Origin: an uncultured Alphaproteobacteria bacterium
GTDB taxonomy: Bacteria > Pseudomonadota > Alphaproteobacteria > Rs-D84
NCBI GenBank assembly: GCA_946625925.1
Contig: CAMOTP010000001.1
Coordinates: 1 to 64,000, forward strand
Length of the DNA stretch: 64,000 bases
Direction: 5' to 3'
The translations under genes were made by a program, and so were the position numbers. Under the pieces are notes generated by a model. That model saw only the letters and a list, made by a program, of their open reading frames with translations. It had not been told where the DNA came from and ran no database searches. Positions 19,238-26,548 of the stretch are shown one piece after another; position 1 is the first letter of the stretch; the number at the start of each line of letters is the position of its first letter.

Positions 19238-20098
19238 ATGGAAACAAAAACAAATATTTTAACCCCGGAACAATCATTTAGGCAACTTCGCCAAAATGGT
19301 TCTTTTGTTATACAAATGGCGCCAAATAACTGGCTGGTGACGGATTTTGCACCAGAATCTTGGGTATACAATGTTTACAAACGTACATACAGTTATAAAA
19401 TATTCAGAAATATGATAAATACTGATGAAAGTATTCAAGAATTTTGTATTATGGGTGATAATAGTATTCAAGAATTAAATAATTTTTTTCAAAATGTAAA
19501 ACCAACTATATTTAATTTTGTAGGACGTCCTGGGGCAGGTAAAGGGACACATGGTGGACATTTTGCTGAAATTTATAAATTGCCTGTTGTAAAAACAGGG
19601 GAACTTATTCGTGCATCATATAAAGAATCAAATGCTACAATTACTGAATTAGCAAATAAATTTATTGATGATGGTATTAATACTAATTCGGGCAAAAGTA
19701 TTTGTTTAGATGGATATCCTCGTAATTTTATACAAAAAGACCATTTGTTATCTTATTTACCAAATTATAATATATTTACGGTATTTTTGAACACGAACGA
19801 AGAGGAATGTTTAAAACGCATATCAAACAGACATGATAGCCATACAAGCGATCAAGACCAAGAAGCAACCGAAAGACGTATGGAAAAATATGGTCAATAT
19901 ACGCGAAATGCTATTAAATCTATAAAAGAAGCGGCTTATAGTATTCGTGATATATATTATGCTGAAATTTCTATTGTACCTGGTGCCGAAAAAGATGTTA
20001 ATTTTGGTCTGATGATGACTGGTTTAACCAAAGCTTTTAAAAATAAAATCAGTTGGATTGCACAACAACAAATCCGAAATACTGATTTGCAAAAATAA
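19238..20098 (+). CDS. Adenylate-kinase-like protein with N-terminal extension (paralogue 1)
   Basis: Protein of 286 residues. Residues about 1-88 are an extension of unknown function (KRTYSYKIFRNMINTDESIQ). From about 90 a nucleoside-monophosphate kinase core begins: P-loop GRPGAGKGTH, the NMP-binding KTGELIRASYKE, the DGYPRN motif and a LID-region block with RISNRHDSH and RRMEKYGQY. Adenylate kinases interconvert ATP, AMP and ADP, but the canonical enzyme is about 215 residues and this one is divergent, so the substrate is uncertain. Two more members follow at 20986 and 21587. It has its own promoter, a leaderless start and its own terminator. Confidence 0.7.
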   Translation: METKTNILTPEQSFRQLRQNGSFVIQMAPNNWLVTDFAPESWVYNVYKRTYSYKIFRNMINTDESIQEFCIMGDNSIQELNNFFQNVKPTIFNFVGRPGAGKGTHGGHFAEIYKLPVVKTGELIRASYKESNATITELANKFIDDGINTNSGKSICLDGYPRNFIQKDHLLSYLPNYNIFTVFLNTNEEECLKRISNRHDSHTSDQDQEATERRMEKYGQYTRNAIKSIKEAAYSIRDIYYAEISIVPGAEKDVNFGLMMTGLTKAFKNKISWIAQQQIRNTDLQK

Positions 20099-20107
20099 AA
20101 TCCATTA

Positions 20108-20131
20108 TCCCGACATTTTGTCGGGATTTTT
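20108..20131 (+). terminator. Rho-independent terminator
   Basis: TCCCGACA / TGTCGGGA with loop TTT and five T, just after adenylate-kinase-like gene 1. The stem nearly repeats that of the rpsA terminator at 19151. Confidence 0.85.
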
Positions 20132-20260
20132 ATATTTTTAACTTCTTTGACGTTTTTTTAAGGCTTGCATCATTCTGCCGAATCTTACCATACCCACAAC
20201 AAATACATATGGTAATTTAGTTCCTACTCTATATACCCTAAAAAATGTTAACTGTAAAAA

Positions 20261-20860
20261 TTATTTATAAATACATTTTTGTCTGTATCGAATAAAAGCC
20301 CCAGGATTTATTTTGGCAGCCTTTTTATTGGCCACAAATTCTTTAAACGATACAGGCATTACAAAAGGTGCTTTTTCATTGTACACAGAATCTAAAAACG
20401 CATCAAACTTTTCATCATATCTGATCATAGCATTCTCTAATTTATAGCATTTATCAGATAATATTTTTATACGTTGTCCCATTCCATTTGTATCTATATC
20501 CGCCACATAATTAACAACAGAATCAATCTTGGTTTTATAATATTTAATAGAATCATAGTAACCGGCACTTTCCGTCATCAACTTTGCTTCTTTTGCAGAA
20601 AATCTTTCTATTACTGAATCAACAAATTTATCCCTGTGCTGAGTAAATTCTATATCTTGTGCTCTGTTATCATTGCAAACAGAATCAAAATAAATTTTAT
20701 ATTGAGCTAAATCTTTCTTATGTTCTGCATAAGCCTTCGCATTAGCCTTTTTTAATTTTGCAAAATACAATTCATCCTTTATCCATGTAACAGGAATCAT
20801 TAACAATAAAGCCAATACTATAAACAATGCCAATTTTGCCTGAGATTTTTCGTCCATCAT
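20261..20860 (-). CDS. Single-pass membrane protein of unknown function
   Basis: Protein of 199 residues on the minus strand. It starts MMDEKSQAKL and has one membrane segment near the N-terminus (LALFIVLALLLMIPVTWI), followed by a long charged, mostly helical region with coiled-coil character (KKANAKAYAEHKKDLAQYKIYFDSVC). This suggests a cytosolic stub and a large extracytoplasmic helical domain. The start at 20860 follows AAAGGA; an upstream extension is rejected because it lacks a ribosome site. It is inserted between adenylate-kinase-like genes 1 and 2 on the opposite strand. Family not recognised. Confidence 0.65.
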   Translation of the reverse strand: MMDEKSQAKLALFIVLALLLMIPVTWIKDELYFAKLKKANAKAYAEHKKDLAQYKIYFDSVCNDNRAQDIEFTQHRDKFVDSVIERFSAKEAKLMTESAGYYDSIKYYKTKIDSVVNYVADIDTNGMGQRIKILSDKCYKLENAMIRYDEKFDAFLDSVYNEKAPFVMPVSFKEFVANKKAAKINPGAFIRYRQKCIYK

Positions 20861-20933
20861 ATAATCCTTTATATACACCAAATAATATACCCTAAAAACA
20901 AAAATGTCAACTATCAAAATAATTTTTATATAT

Positions 20934-20961
20934 TTGATATTTTTTGACCGCATGTTATAAT
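20934..20961 (+). promoter_or_regulatory. Promoter of adenylate-kinase-like genes 2 and 3
   Basis: -35 TTGATA (20934-20939), 16-base spacer, -10 TATAAT (20956-20961). The ATG at 20986 follows GGAGAAAAG. Confidence 0.65.
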
Positions 20962-20985
20962 GTCCCAGCAAAACATGGAGAAAAG

Positions 20986-21564
20986 ATGAAAAACAAACTG
21001 ATTTTAATGATGGGTGGTCAAGGATCCGGCAAAGGAACTTTGTCTAAGGCATTTTTAGCCGAACATGACAATCAATATAATTATATTGAAACTGGTGCAA
21101 TGTTGCGTGCTCTGCCTGAAAAACATCCGTTAAAAGCAATTATTGCACGTGGTGAATTTGTGCCGGATACAGAGGTTTTTACATTATTAAAATCAAAAAT
21201 AGATTCTGCTGGGGGGGATATTTTGTTGGATGGGTTTCCGCGTAAAGTGTCCCAGGCGGAATGGTTGGTTTCAACTTTTTCTGACAAATTTGATATAGTT
21301 GCGGTATATTTAAATTTGCCTGAATCTTTGATGTTGAAGCGTATTGAAAATCGTATTCGTGAGGGCGGTGGTCGTGCCGATGATGCGGATAGTGCGGCTG
21401 TGCGTCGTCGTTTGGATAATTTTCAGCATGAAACTATGCCAGCAATCAAATGGCTGAAAGGTAATGAAAAAGTGGTGTTCGTTGAGGTTGCTGTTGCAGA
21501 TGCACCAGTGGAAGTGAATTATACAGCTTTAGTAGATGCGTTGAAGTCGAATAAAATTATATAA
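20986..21564 (+). CDS. Adenylate-kinase-like protein (paralogue 2)
   Basis: Cytosolic P-loop kinase of 192 residues. P-loop GGQGSGKGTLSK lies near residue 10, followed by YIETGAMLRALPEKHPLKAI (NMP site), LLDGFPRKVSQAEWL, and a LID-side block GGGRADDADSAAVRRRL. The DGFPR motif and arginines are those of adenylate kinase, but the protein is short and the LID lacks zinc cysteines. It is close to the downstream gene: both share PESL, a GRADDAD block and H-x-TMPAI-x-W. It may be the functional adenylate kinase or a specialised paralogue; a canonical adk elsewhere in the genome cannot be excluded. Confidence 0.75.
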   Translation: MKNKLILMMGGQGSGKGTLSKAFLAEHDNQYNYIETGAMLRALPEKHPLKAIIARGEFVPDTEVFTLLKSKIDSAGGDILLDGFPRKVSQAEWLVSTFSDKFDIVAVYLNLPESLMLKRIENRIREGGGRADDADSAAVRRRLDNFQHETMPAIKWLKGNEKVVFVEVAVADAPVEVNYTALVDALKSNKII

Positions 21565-21586
21565 ATTGAATAAATGGAGAAACAGT

Positions 21587-22306
21587 ATGACAACAAACAG
21601 ACAAAAACAAATTGAAAAGAATGAAGCGATAATCGCAAAATTAAAAAGACAAACAAAACCAACTATGGTAATTGTGTTGGGGGTCCAAGGTTGTGGTAAA
21701 GGAACACAATCAGAAATGTATTTAAGTGAACATTCTACACGCGTTAACTATATTGGTAAAAAAACCGTCAATTACTTAAACGATATTGAACGTCCAATTG
21801 AATTTAAATATATTGGTACGGGTGATTTGTTACGTTCACAACCAGAAAATTCACCAGAACGTAAAGCAATCGACAAAGGTCATTTTGTCCCTGATTCCGT
21901 TATATTTAATTTATTGAATCAAACAATTACCACAGATGTAAATATATGGGGTGACGGTCTGGGGCGCAGTTTACAACAAGCAAAACAATTAGTTAAATCA
22001 TATGGTCGCAGATTCAATATTGTTGCTGTCTATTTCAATATGCCTGAATCCCTGGTCGCAGAACGTATTGCACAACGTAATGCCATGGGTGCTGGACGTG
22101 CAGATGATGCAGATATGGCCGCTGTAAAAAAACGTGTAAGTACATTTAACCATGTCACAATGCCTGCAATTAATTGGATGCGTGTTAACAAAAATGTTGT
22201 ATTTACCGAAGTGCCAATTACAAACGATACACCAGATGTAAATTATCAAAAATTAAAAACTATTTTGAATACAGCACTGGCACAAAATAATATAATACTG
22301 AAATAA
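21587..22306 (+). CDS. Adenylate-kinase-like protein (paralogue 3, altered motifs)
   Basis: Protein of 239 residues, 22 bases downstream of paralogue 2 and surely cotranscribed. An N-terminal basic helix (residues 1-25) precedes the P-loop GVQGCGKGTQSE. About 25 extra residues follow (GKKTVNYLNDIERPIEFKY) before the NMP-site block YIGTGDLLRSQPENSPERKAI. The usual DGFPR motif reads GDGLGRSLQQ, keeping Asp, Gly and Arg but losing Phe-Pro. The C-terminal half (GAGRADDADMAAVKKR, TMPAINW) matches paralogue 2, so it arose by duplication and then diverged. Whether it is still a kinase is unknown. Confidence 0.7.
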   Translation: MTTNRQKQIEKNEAIIAKLKRQTKPTMVIVLGVQGCGKGTQSEMYLSEHSTRVNYIGKKTVNYLNDIERPIEFKYIGTGDLLRSQPENSPERKAIDKGHFVPDSVIFNLLNQTITTDVNIWGDGLGRSLQQAKQLVKSYGRRFNIVAVYFNMPESLVAERIAQRNAMGAGRADDADMAAVKKRVSTFNHVTMPAINWMRVNKNVVFTEVPITNDTPDVNYQKLKTILNTALAQNNIILK

Positions 22307-22310
22307 AAAA

Positions 22311-22336
22311 AACTCCCCAAATGGGGAGTTTTTTAT
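22311..22336 (+). terminator. Bidirectional terminator between kinase genes and groEL
   Basis: AACTCCCC / GGGGAGTT with loop AAAT, flanked by a run of A on the left and T on the right, so it can end both the + strand kinase operon and the minus-strand groESL transcript. Confidence 0.88.
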
Positions 22337-22347
22337 TTGATACTTTA

Positions 22348-23964
22348 TTACATCATTCCTGGCATGCCGGCTGGCATTTTTGCATCTGATTTTTCTTCGG
22401 GAATTTCAGACATTACAGCTCCCGTTGTCAGCATTACACCAGCGGTGCTGGATGCCGCCATAATAGCAGTTTTGACAACTTTGGCAGGGTCAATAATACC
22501 AGCCTTCATCATATCGACATATTCTGCTGTCTGGGCATTGTATCCAAAATTGTAATCTTTGGCTTCGGATACTTTGCCAACAACAATTTCACCAGATACA
22601 CCTGCGTTTTCGGCAATTTGTGCACATGGTGCAACAATGGCACGACGAACAATATCAATACCAACATTTTGATCTGTATTATCGCCAGTCAATTTTTCTA
22701 ATGCTGCAACAGCACGAACCAATGCAACACCGCCACCTGCAACAATACCATCAGCGACAGCCGCGCGTGTTGCAGCCAATGCATCATCAACACGATCTTT
22801 CTTTTCTTTTACCTCTACCTCGGTCATACCTCCGACCTTGATAACGGCAACACCGCCAACCAATTTGGCAAGTCTTTCAGACAATTTTTCACGTTCGTAT
22901 TCGCTGGTTGTTGTGGACAGTAATTGACGGATTTCGTCGGCACGTGCATTTATTTTGTTTTTGTCGCCACCGCCATGTGCCAACAATGTTGTATCTTTGC
23001 TGACAACAACTTTTTTAGCGGTTCCCAATACGTCCATAGATATATTTTCGAACGTCATACCCATATCATCGGAAATGACTGTTGCACCAGTTACAATAGC
23101 GATATCTTTTAACATTTCTTTGCGTCTGTCACCAAAACCTGGGGCTTTGACAGCACAAACTTTTAATCCGCCACGTAAACGGTTTAAAACCAATGTTGCT
23201 AATGCTTCGGATTCAACATCTTCGGCAATAATTAACAATGGACGACCGCTTTGGGCGATTGGTTCCAAAATTGGTAATAAGGATTGCAAGCCAGAAATCT
23301 TTTTTTCAGAAACCAAAATTTGTGCGTTGTCTAATTCTGCCAACATTTTTTCGCTGTTTGTGACAAAGTAAGGTGACATAAATCCTTGGTCGAATTGCAT
23401 ACCTTCGACAACATCAATTTCTGTATCCAAACCTTTGGCTTCTTCGACGGTGATAACACCTTCGCGGCCAACACGTGCCATTGCATCGGCTATTTTTGCA
23501 CCGATATCACTATCGCCATTAGCAGAAATTGTTGCAACCTGGGCGATTTCGCTGCTGTCTTTGACTGGGCGTGCATGTTTTTCAACATCTGCAACGACCG
23601 CAGCAGTGGCAATATCAATTCCGCGTTTGATATCCATAGGATTCATTCCTGCGGCAATTACACGACGACCTTCGTGAATTATTTTTTGTGCCAATACTGT
23701 CGCTGTTGTTGTGCCATCACCTGCATCATCACCGGCTTTCTTTGCAACTTCTTGGACCATACGGGCACCAATGTTTTCAGTTGGATCTTTTAAGGAAACT
23801 GCCTTGGCAACGGTAACACCGTCTTTGGTTGCAGTTGGGGCACCATATGGTTTATCAATTACAACGGTGCGTCCTTTGGGACCCATAGTGATTTTTACGG
23901 CATTTGCCAGTTTGTCAACACCGGCTGCCATTTTATCTGTGTCAAAAACAATATCTTTTGCCAT
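22348..23964 (-). CDS. groEL: Chaperonin GroEL (Hsp60)
   Basis: Subunit of 538 residues of the tetradecameric folding chamber. The equatorial domain has the ATP site (KITMGPKGRTVVID, then DGVTVAK and the DDAGDGTTTATVLA loop with catalytic Asp), and the apical and intermediate domains are complete. The C-terminus ends PAGMPGMM, the usual Gly/Met-rich tail. It lies 13 bases after groES on the minus strand. Confidence 0.98.
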   Translation of the reverse strand: MAKDIVFDTDKMAAGVDKLANAVKITMGPKGRTVVIDKPYGAPTATKDGVTVAKAVSLKDPTENIGARMVQEVAKKAGDDAGDGTTTATVLAQKIIHEGRRVIAAGMNPMDIKRGIDIATAAVVADVEKHARPVKDSSEIAQVATISANGDSDIGAKIADAMARVGREGVITVEEAKGLDTEIDVVEGMQFDQGFMSPYFVTNSEKMLAELDNAQILVSEKKISGLQSLLPILEPIAQSGRPLLIIAEDVESEALATLVLNRLRGGLKVCAVKAPGFGDRRKEMLKDIAIVTGATVISDDMGMTFENISMDVLGTAKKVVVSKDTTLLAHGGGDKNKINARADEIRQLLSTTTSEYEREKLSERLAKLVGGVAVIKVGGMTEVEVKEKKDRVDDALAATRAAVADGIVAGGGVALVRAVAALEKLTGDNTDQNVGIDIVRRAIVAPCAQIAENAGVSGEIVVGKVSEAKDYNFGYNAQTAEYVDMMKAGIIDPAKVVKTAIMAASSTAGVMLTTGAVMSEIPEEKSDAKMPAGMPGMM

Positions 23965-23977
23965 TTTTATTGTCCTT

Positions 23978-24265
23978 TTATTTTAAAATTCCTAGTACAT
24001 CTGATTCTTTGATTAATACATAATCTTGACCATCAATTTTTACCTCGTTTATTGATGCTGCCCATTTTGCAAACATAACAACATCACCAACAGCCACGGT
24101 CATTGGTACACGATTGCCGTTTTGTAATTCGCCATCGCCAACAGCAACCACACGACCACAAACAGGTTTTTCTTTGGCTGTATCTGGGATAATTATTCCA
24201 CCAGCGGTTTTGTTTTCTTCGGGAATTCTTTCCATTAAAATATAATTATTCAAAGGTTTAAACAT
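23978..24265 (-). CDS. groES: Co-chaperonin GroES (Hsp10)
   Basis: Heptameric lid of GroEL, 95 residues: MFKPLNNYILMERIPEE, the mobile loop with TAGGIIIPDTA, and a C-terminal YVLIKESDVLGIL strand. The start at 24265 follows GGAG at the right distance; an upstream in-frame extension is unsupported. First gene of the groESL operon. No CIRCE inverted repeat is visible in the leader. Confidence 0.97.
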   Translation of the reverse strand: MFKPLNNYILMERIPEENKTAGGIIIPDTAKEKPVCGRVVAVGDGELQNGNRVPMTVAVGDVVMFAKWAASINEVKIDGQDYVLIKESDVLGILK

Positions 24266-24309
24266 AAATAAACTCCTATTAAAATATAGCCTTGGTCGGC
24301 TGTAATCCC

Positions 24310-24337
24310 AATATAGTGCAAACAAATTGTATTTCAA
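24310..24337 (-). promoter_or_regulatory. groESL promoter
   Basis: Minus strand -35 TTGAAA (24337-24332), 16-base spacer, -10 TATATT (24315-24310). The -35 is preceded by C, giving CTTGAAA, the heat-shock sigma-32 -35 consensus; the -10 does not match CCCCAT, so sigma-32 control is only possible. Confidence 0.55.
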
Positions 24338-24394
24338 GGTTGTTTTTATGTAAAAAAAATGTCATACTGGGTACGAAAAATAAAAGGATTTATT

Positions 24395-24742
24395 ATGTAT
24401 GATGTAAATAATGTTTTTGCCAAGATTTTACGCGATGAAATTCCCAGTAAACGCGTTTTTGAAAATGAATATGCAATTGCTTTCCAAAATATTGAACCAC
24501 GTGCAAAAACGCATGTTTTGGTTATTCCACGTGGTGAGTATACTGATATATACGATTTTACAACCCGTGCATCACAAGAAGTTCAAACTGGTTTTTGGCA
24601 TGCGGTGACAGAAACGGCCGACGTGCTGGGGATTAATGGTAATTTCCGTATTGTTGCAAATACTGGTGCTGGGGCGGGGCAATCTGTATTTCATTTCCAT
24701 GTACATTTAATGAGTGATGCAAAATTCAAAACAGATTTTTAA
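24395..24742 (+). CDS. HIT-family nucleotide-binding protein
   Basis: Protein of 115 residues of the histidine-triad (HinT-like) superfamily, which hydrolyses nucleoside phosphoramidates or dinucleoside polyphosphates. N-terminal DEIPSKRVFEN and AFQNIEPRAKTHVLVIPRG are typical, and the triad is FHFHVHLMS near the C-terminus. The start follows AAAAGGA. The C-terminal tail overlaps the next gene by about 25 bases, so the pair is translationally coupled. Confidence 0.92.
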   Translation: MYDVNNVFAKILRDEIPSKRVFENEYAIAFQNIEPRAKTHVLVIPRGEYTDIYDFTTRASQEVQTGFWHAVTETADVLGINGNFRIVANTGAGAGQSVFHFHVHLMSDAKFKTDF

Positions 24743-24950
24743 TGTCCGTGTTATACCACGTGCACGTGTGAATTCCATTACGGCCGATGCTGATGGTACT
24801 TTGCGTGTGCACACAACAACGGCACCAACAGATGGTAAGGCCAATGATGCGGTAATTCGTGCTTTGGCAGAATTTTGGGGTGTTCCGCGTTCATGCGTTC
24901 GTATAATTCGTGGTCAGACCTCGCACAATAAAGTGGTCGAAAAGTTATAA
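24717..24950 (+). CDS. DUF167/YggU family protein
   Basis: Small cytosolic protein of 77 residues matching the YggU/DUF167 fold: FNVRVIPRARVNSI, then LRVHTTTAPTDGKANDAVIRALAEFWGVP, and RIIRGQTSHNKVV. The function of the family is unknown; it is often linked to cell-envelope genes. A GTG codon three bases upstream (24714) could also serve as start. It overlaps the HIT gene in another frame and converges on the LOG gene. Confidence 0.85.
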   Translation: MQNSKQIFNVRVIPRARVNSITADADGTLRVHTTTAPTDGKANDAVIRALAEFWGVPRSCVRIIRGQTSHNKVVEKL

Positions 24951-24971
24951 AATTTTTATAACGGTTGTTTT

Positions 24972-25523
24972 TTAGTATTCTAATAACTTTTTTATTAAAC
25001 CGTCTGGGGTGTTGTCTGCATATATTATATACGAATGGATGTCTTTGATAAATCCACATTCTTGCATGTGTACAAATAAACGGCTGAATGGTCGCCAAAA
25101 ATTATTTGTATTTAAGAAAAATAATGGTTTTTTTGTTTCGCCAATTTGTTGCATTGTTAAAATGTCTGTTAATTCGTTTAATGTGCCCAGTCCGCCTGGT
25201 AAAATTATAAAGGCATCAGATTCATTAAACATTTCTGTTTTTCTTTCGTTTATAGAATCTGTCATACGTAATTCAATTTCTGTGTGAATAGGTTCTTGGA
25301 GTGCTGCAATATGTTTTGTTGATACACCCAGAATTGTACCGCCATTATCCAAAGCCGCGTTACATACAGTCCCCATTAAACCAACGTTGCCACCACCAAA
25401 TATTAATTTTAAATTGTTTTGTGCTAATAATTCACCAATTCTTGCAGCATCGCGGGTGTATTGTGGGTCGGAACCGTATTCGTGGCCACAATATACCGCG
25501 ACAGAATTTATATTCCGTTTCAT
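24972..25523 (-). CDS. LOG-family protein (cytokinin riboside 5'-monophosphate phosphoribohydrolase-like)
   Basis: Rossmann-fold protein of 183 residues. It has the LOG signature PGGLGTLNEL near residue 113 and GGGNVGLMGTV near residue 46, with the RK of SINERKTEMF. Bacterial LOG proteins cleave nucleoside 5'-monophosphates to base and ribose 5-phosphate. It is divergent from tilS, with about 50 bases between the starts. Confidence 0.9.
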   Translation of the reverse strand: MKRNINSVAVYCGHEYGSDPQYTRDAARIGELLAQNNLKLIFGGGNVGLMGTVCNAALDNGGTILGVSTKHIAALQEPIHTEIELRMTDSINERKTEMFNESDAFIILPGGLGTLNELTDILTMQQIGETKKPLFFLNTNNFWRPFSRLFVHMQECGFIKDIHSYIIYADNTPDGLIKKLLEY

Positions 25524-25573
25524 TGTGTCTTTTTCCTTTATTTTTTGAAATTATATCATAAAATGTGCTTGTT

Positions 25574-26548
25574 ATGAATCAAAAGTTTGTAGATTATATG
25601 CAAAAGTTTATAGGTAAAAAATTAGCCGTTGCAGTTAGTGGCGGTATCGATTCTATATGCTTGTTGCATTGGTGTAAATTAGTTGGTATGAATATTGTCG
25701 CGTTGCATGTTAATCATGGATTGCGTGCCGCGGCAAGTGTTGAAACACAATATGTTTGTGATTTATGTAAAAATTTAGGTGTGCCGTGTAAAATTTTTTA
25801 TTGGACAGGTGAAAAACCGACAGCCGGGTTAGAAAATGCTGCGCGCGAGGCACGTTATAAGATGATGACAGATTTTTGTCATGAAAACAATATTGATGCG
25901 TTATTGGTGGCACACCAGGCAGACGATCAAATCGAGACATTTTTGATGAATTTGGGACGTGGCAGTGGTTTGTATGGTTTGGCGGCCATGCGTCGTGAAA
26001 CGGTACGTGATGGTGTAAAAATTGTTCGACCGTTGTTGGATGTGTCGCGTAAAGAGTTACGCACATGGTGTGATGATAATAATGTGAAATATTTTATTGA
26101 TGAAATGAATTCAGATCCACATTATACCAGGGTGAAAATCCGTCAAAATAGGTATTTGTTGGATGAAAAAATGGGTATTTCAGATAACAGAATTTTATTG
26201 GCTATTGAAAATTTGGGACGCCTGCGTGATAAATTAGAGGCAGATGTTGAAGATTTGGTTCAATCTGTGGTTGATGGTAAGCGTGCTGTGTTTTCAGATG
26301 TTTTTCTATTTGACCTGAGTGGTGATATTAGGCTAAAGTTTATTGGTACACTTATTCAGACAATAGGGGGGGATAAGTATCCGCCACGCTTGAATTCTTT
26401 GGCGGCTGCACTATCTAGATTACAGGCAAATTGCAAATTTACCCTGGGACATTGTACCTTACGTCGTTTGAATGACAAAATTTTGGTCGTACCCGAAGGT
26501 GAAAAAACAACGTTTAGGAAAAGAAGACATGAAAAACAACATATTTAA
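25574..26548 (+). CDS. tilS: tRNA(Ile)-lysidine synthase
   Basis: ATP-dependent N-type PP-loop enzyme that converts C34 of tRNA-Ile(CAU) to lysidine, so the anticodon reads AUA. The PP-loop SGGIDS is near residue 19, followed by HVNHGLR, and a central HQADDQIETFLMNLGRGSG motif. The C-terminal part is shorter than in E. coli TilS (324 versus about 430 residues), as in many alphaproteobacteria. A possible -10 TAAAAT (25559-25564) lies nine bases before the ATG and there is no Shine-Dalgarno. The last 20 bases overlap ftsH, a gene order (tilS-ftsH) common in bacteria. Confidence 0.93.
   Translation: MNQKFVDYMQKFIGKKLAVAVSGGIDSICLLHWCKLVGMNIVALHVNHGLRAAASVETQYVCDLCKNLGVPCKIFYWTGEKPTAGLENAAREARYKMMTDFCHENNIDALLVAHQADDQIETFLMNLGRGSGLYGLAAMRRETVRDGVKIVRPLLDVSRKELRTWCDDNNVKYFIDEMNSDPHYTRVKIRQNRYLLDEKMGISDNRILLAIENLGRLRDKLEADVEDLVQSVVDGKRAVFSDVFLFDLSGDIRLKFIGTLIQTIGGDKYPPRLNSLAAALSRLQANCKFTLGHCTLRRLNDKILVVPEGEKTTFRKRRHEKQHI

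Noticed and set aside
22955..23986. Long plus-strand frames opposite groEL
   Set aside because: They are antisense shadows of a highly conserved gene and have no start signals of their own.
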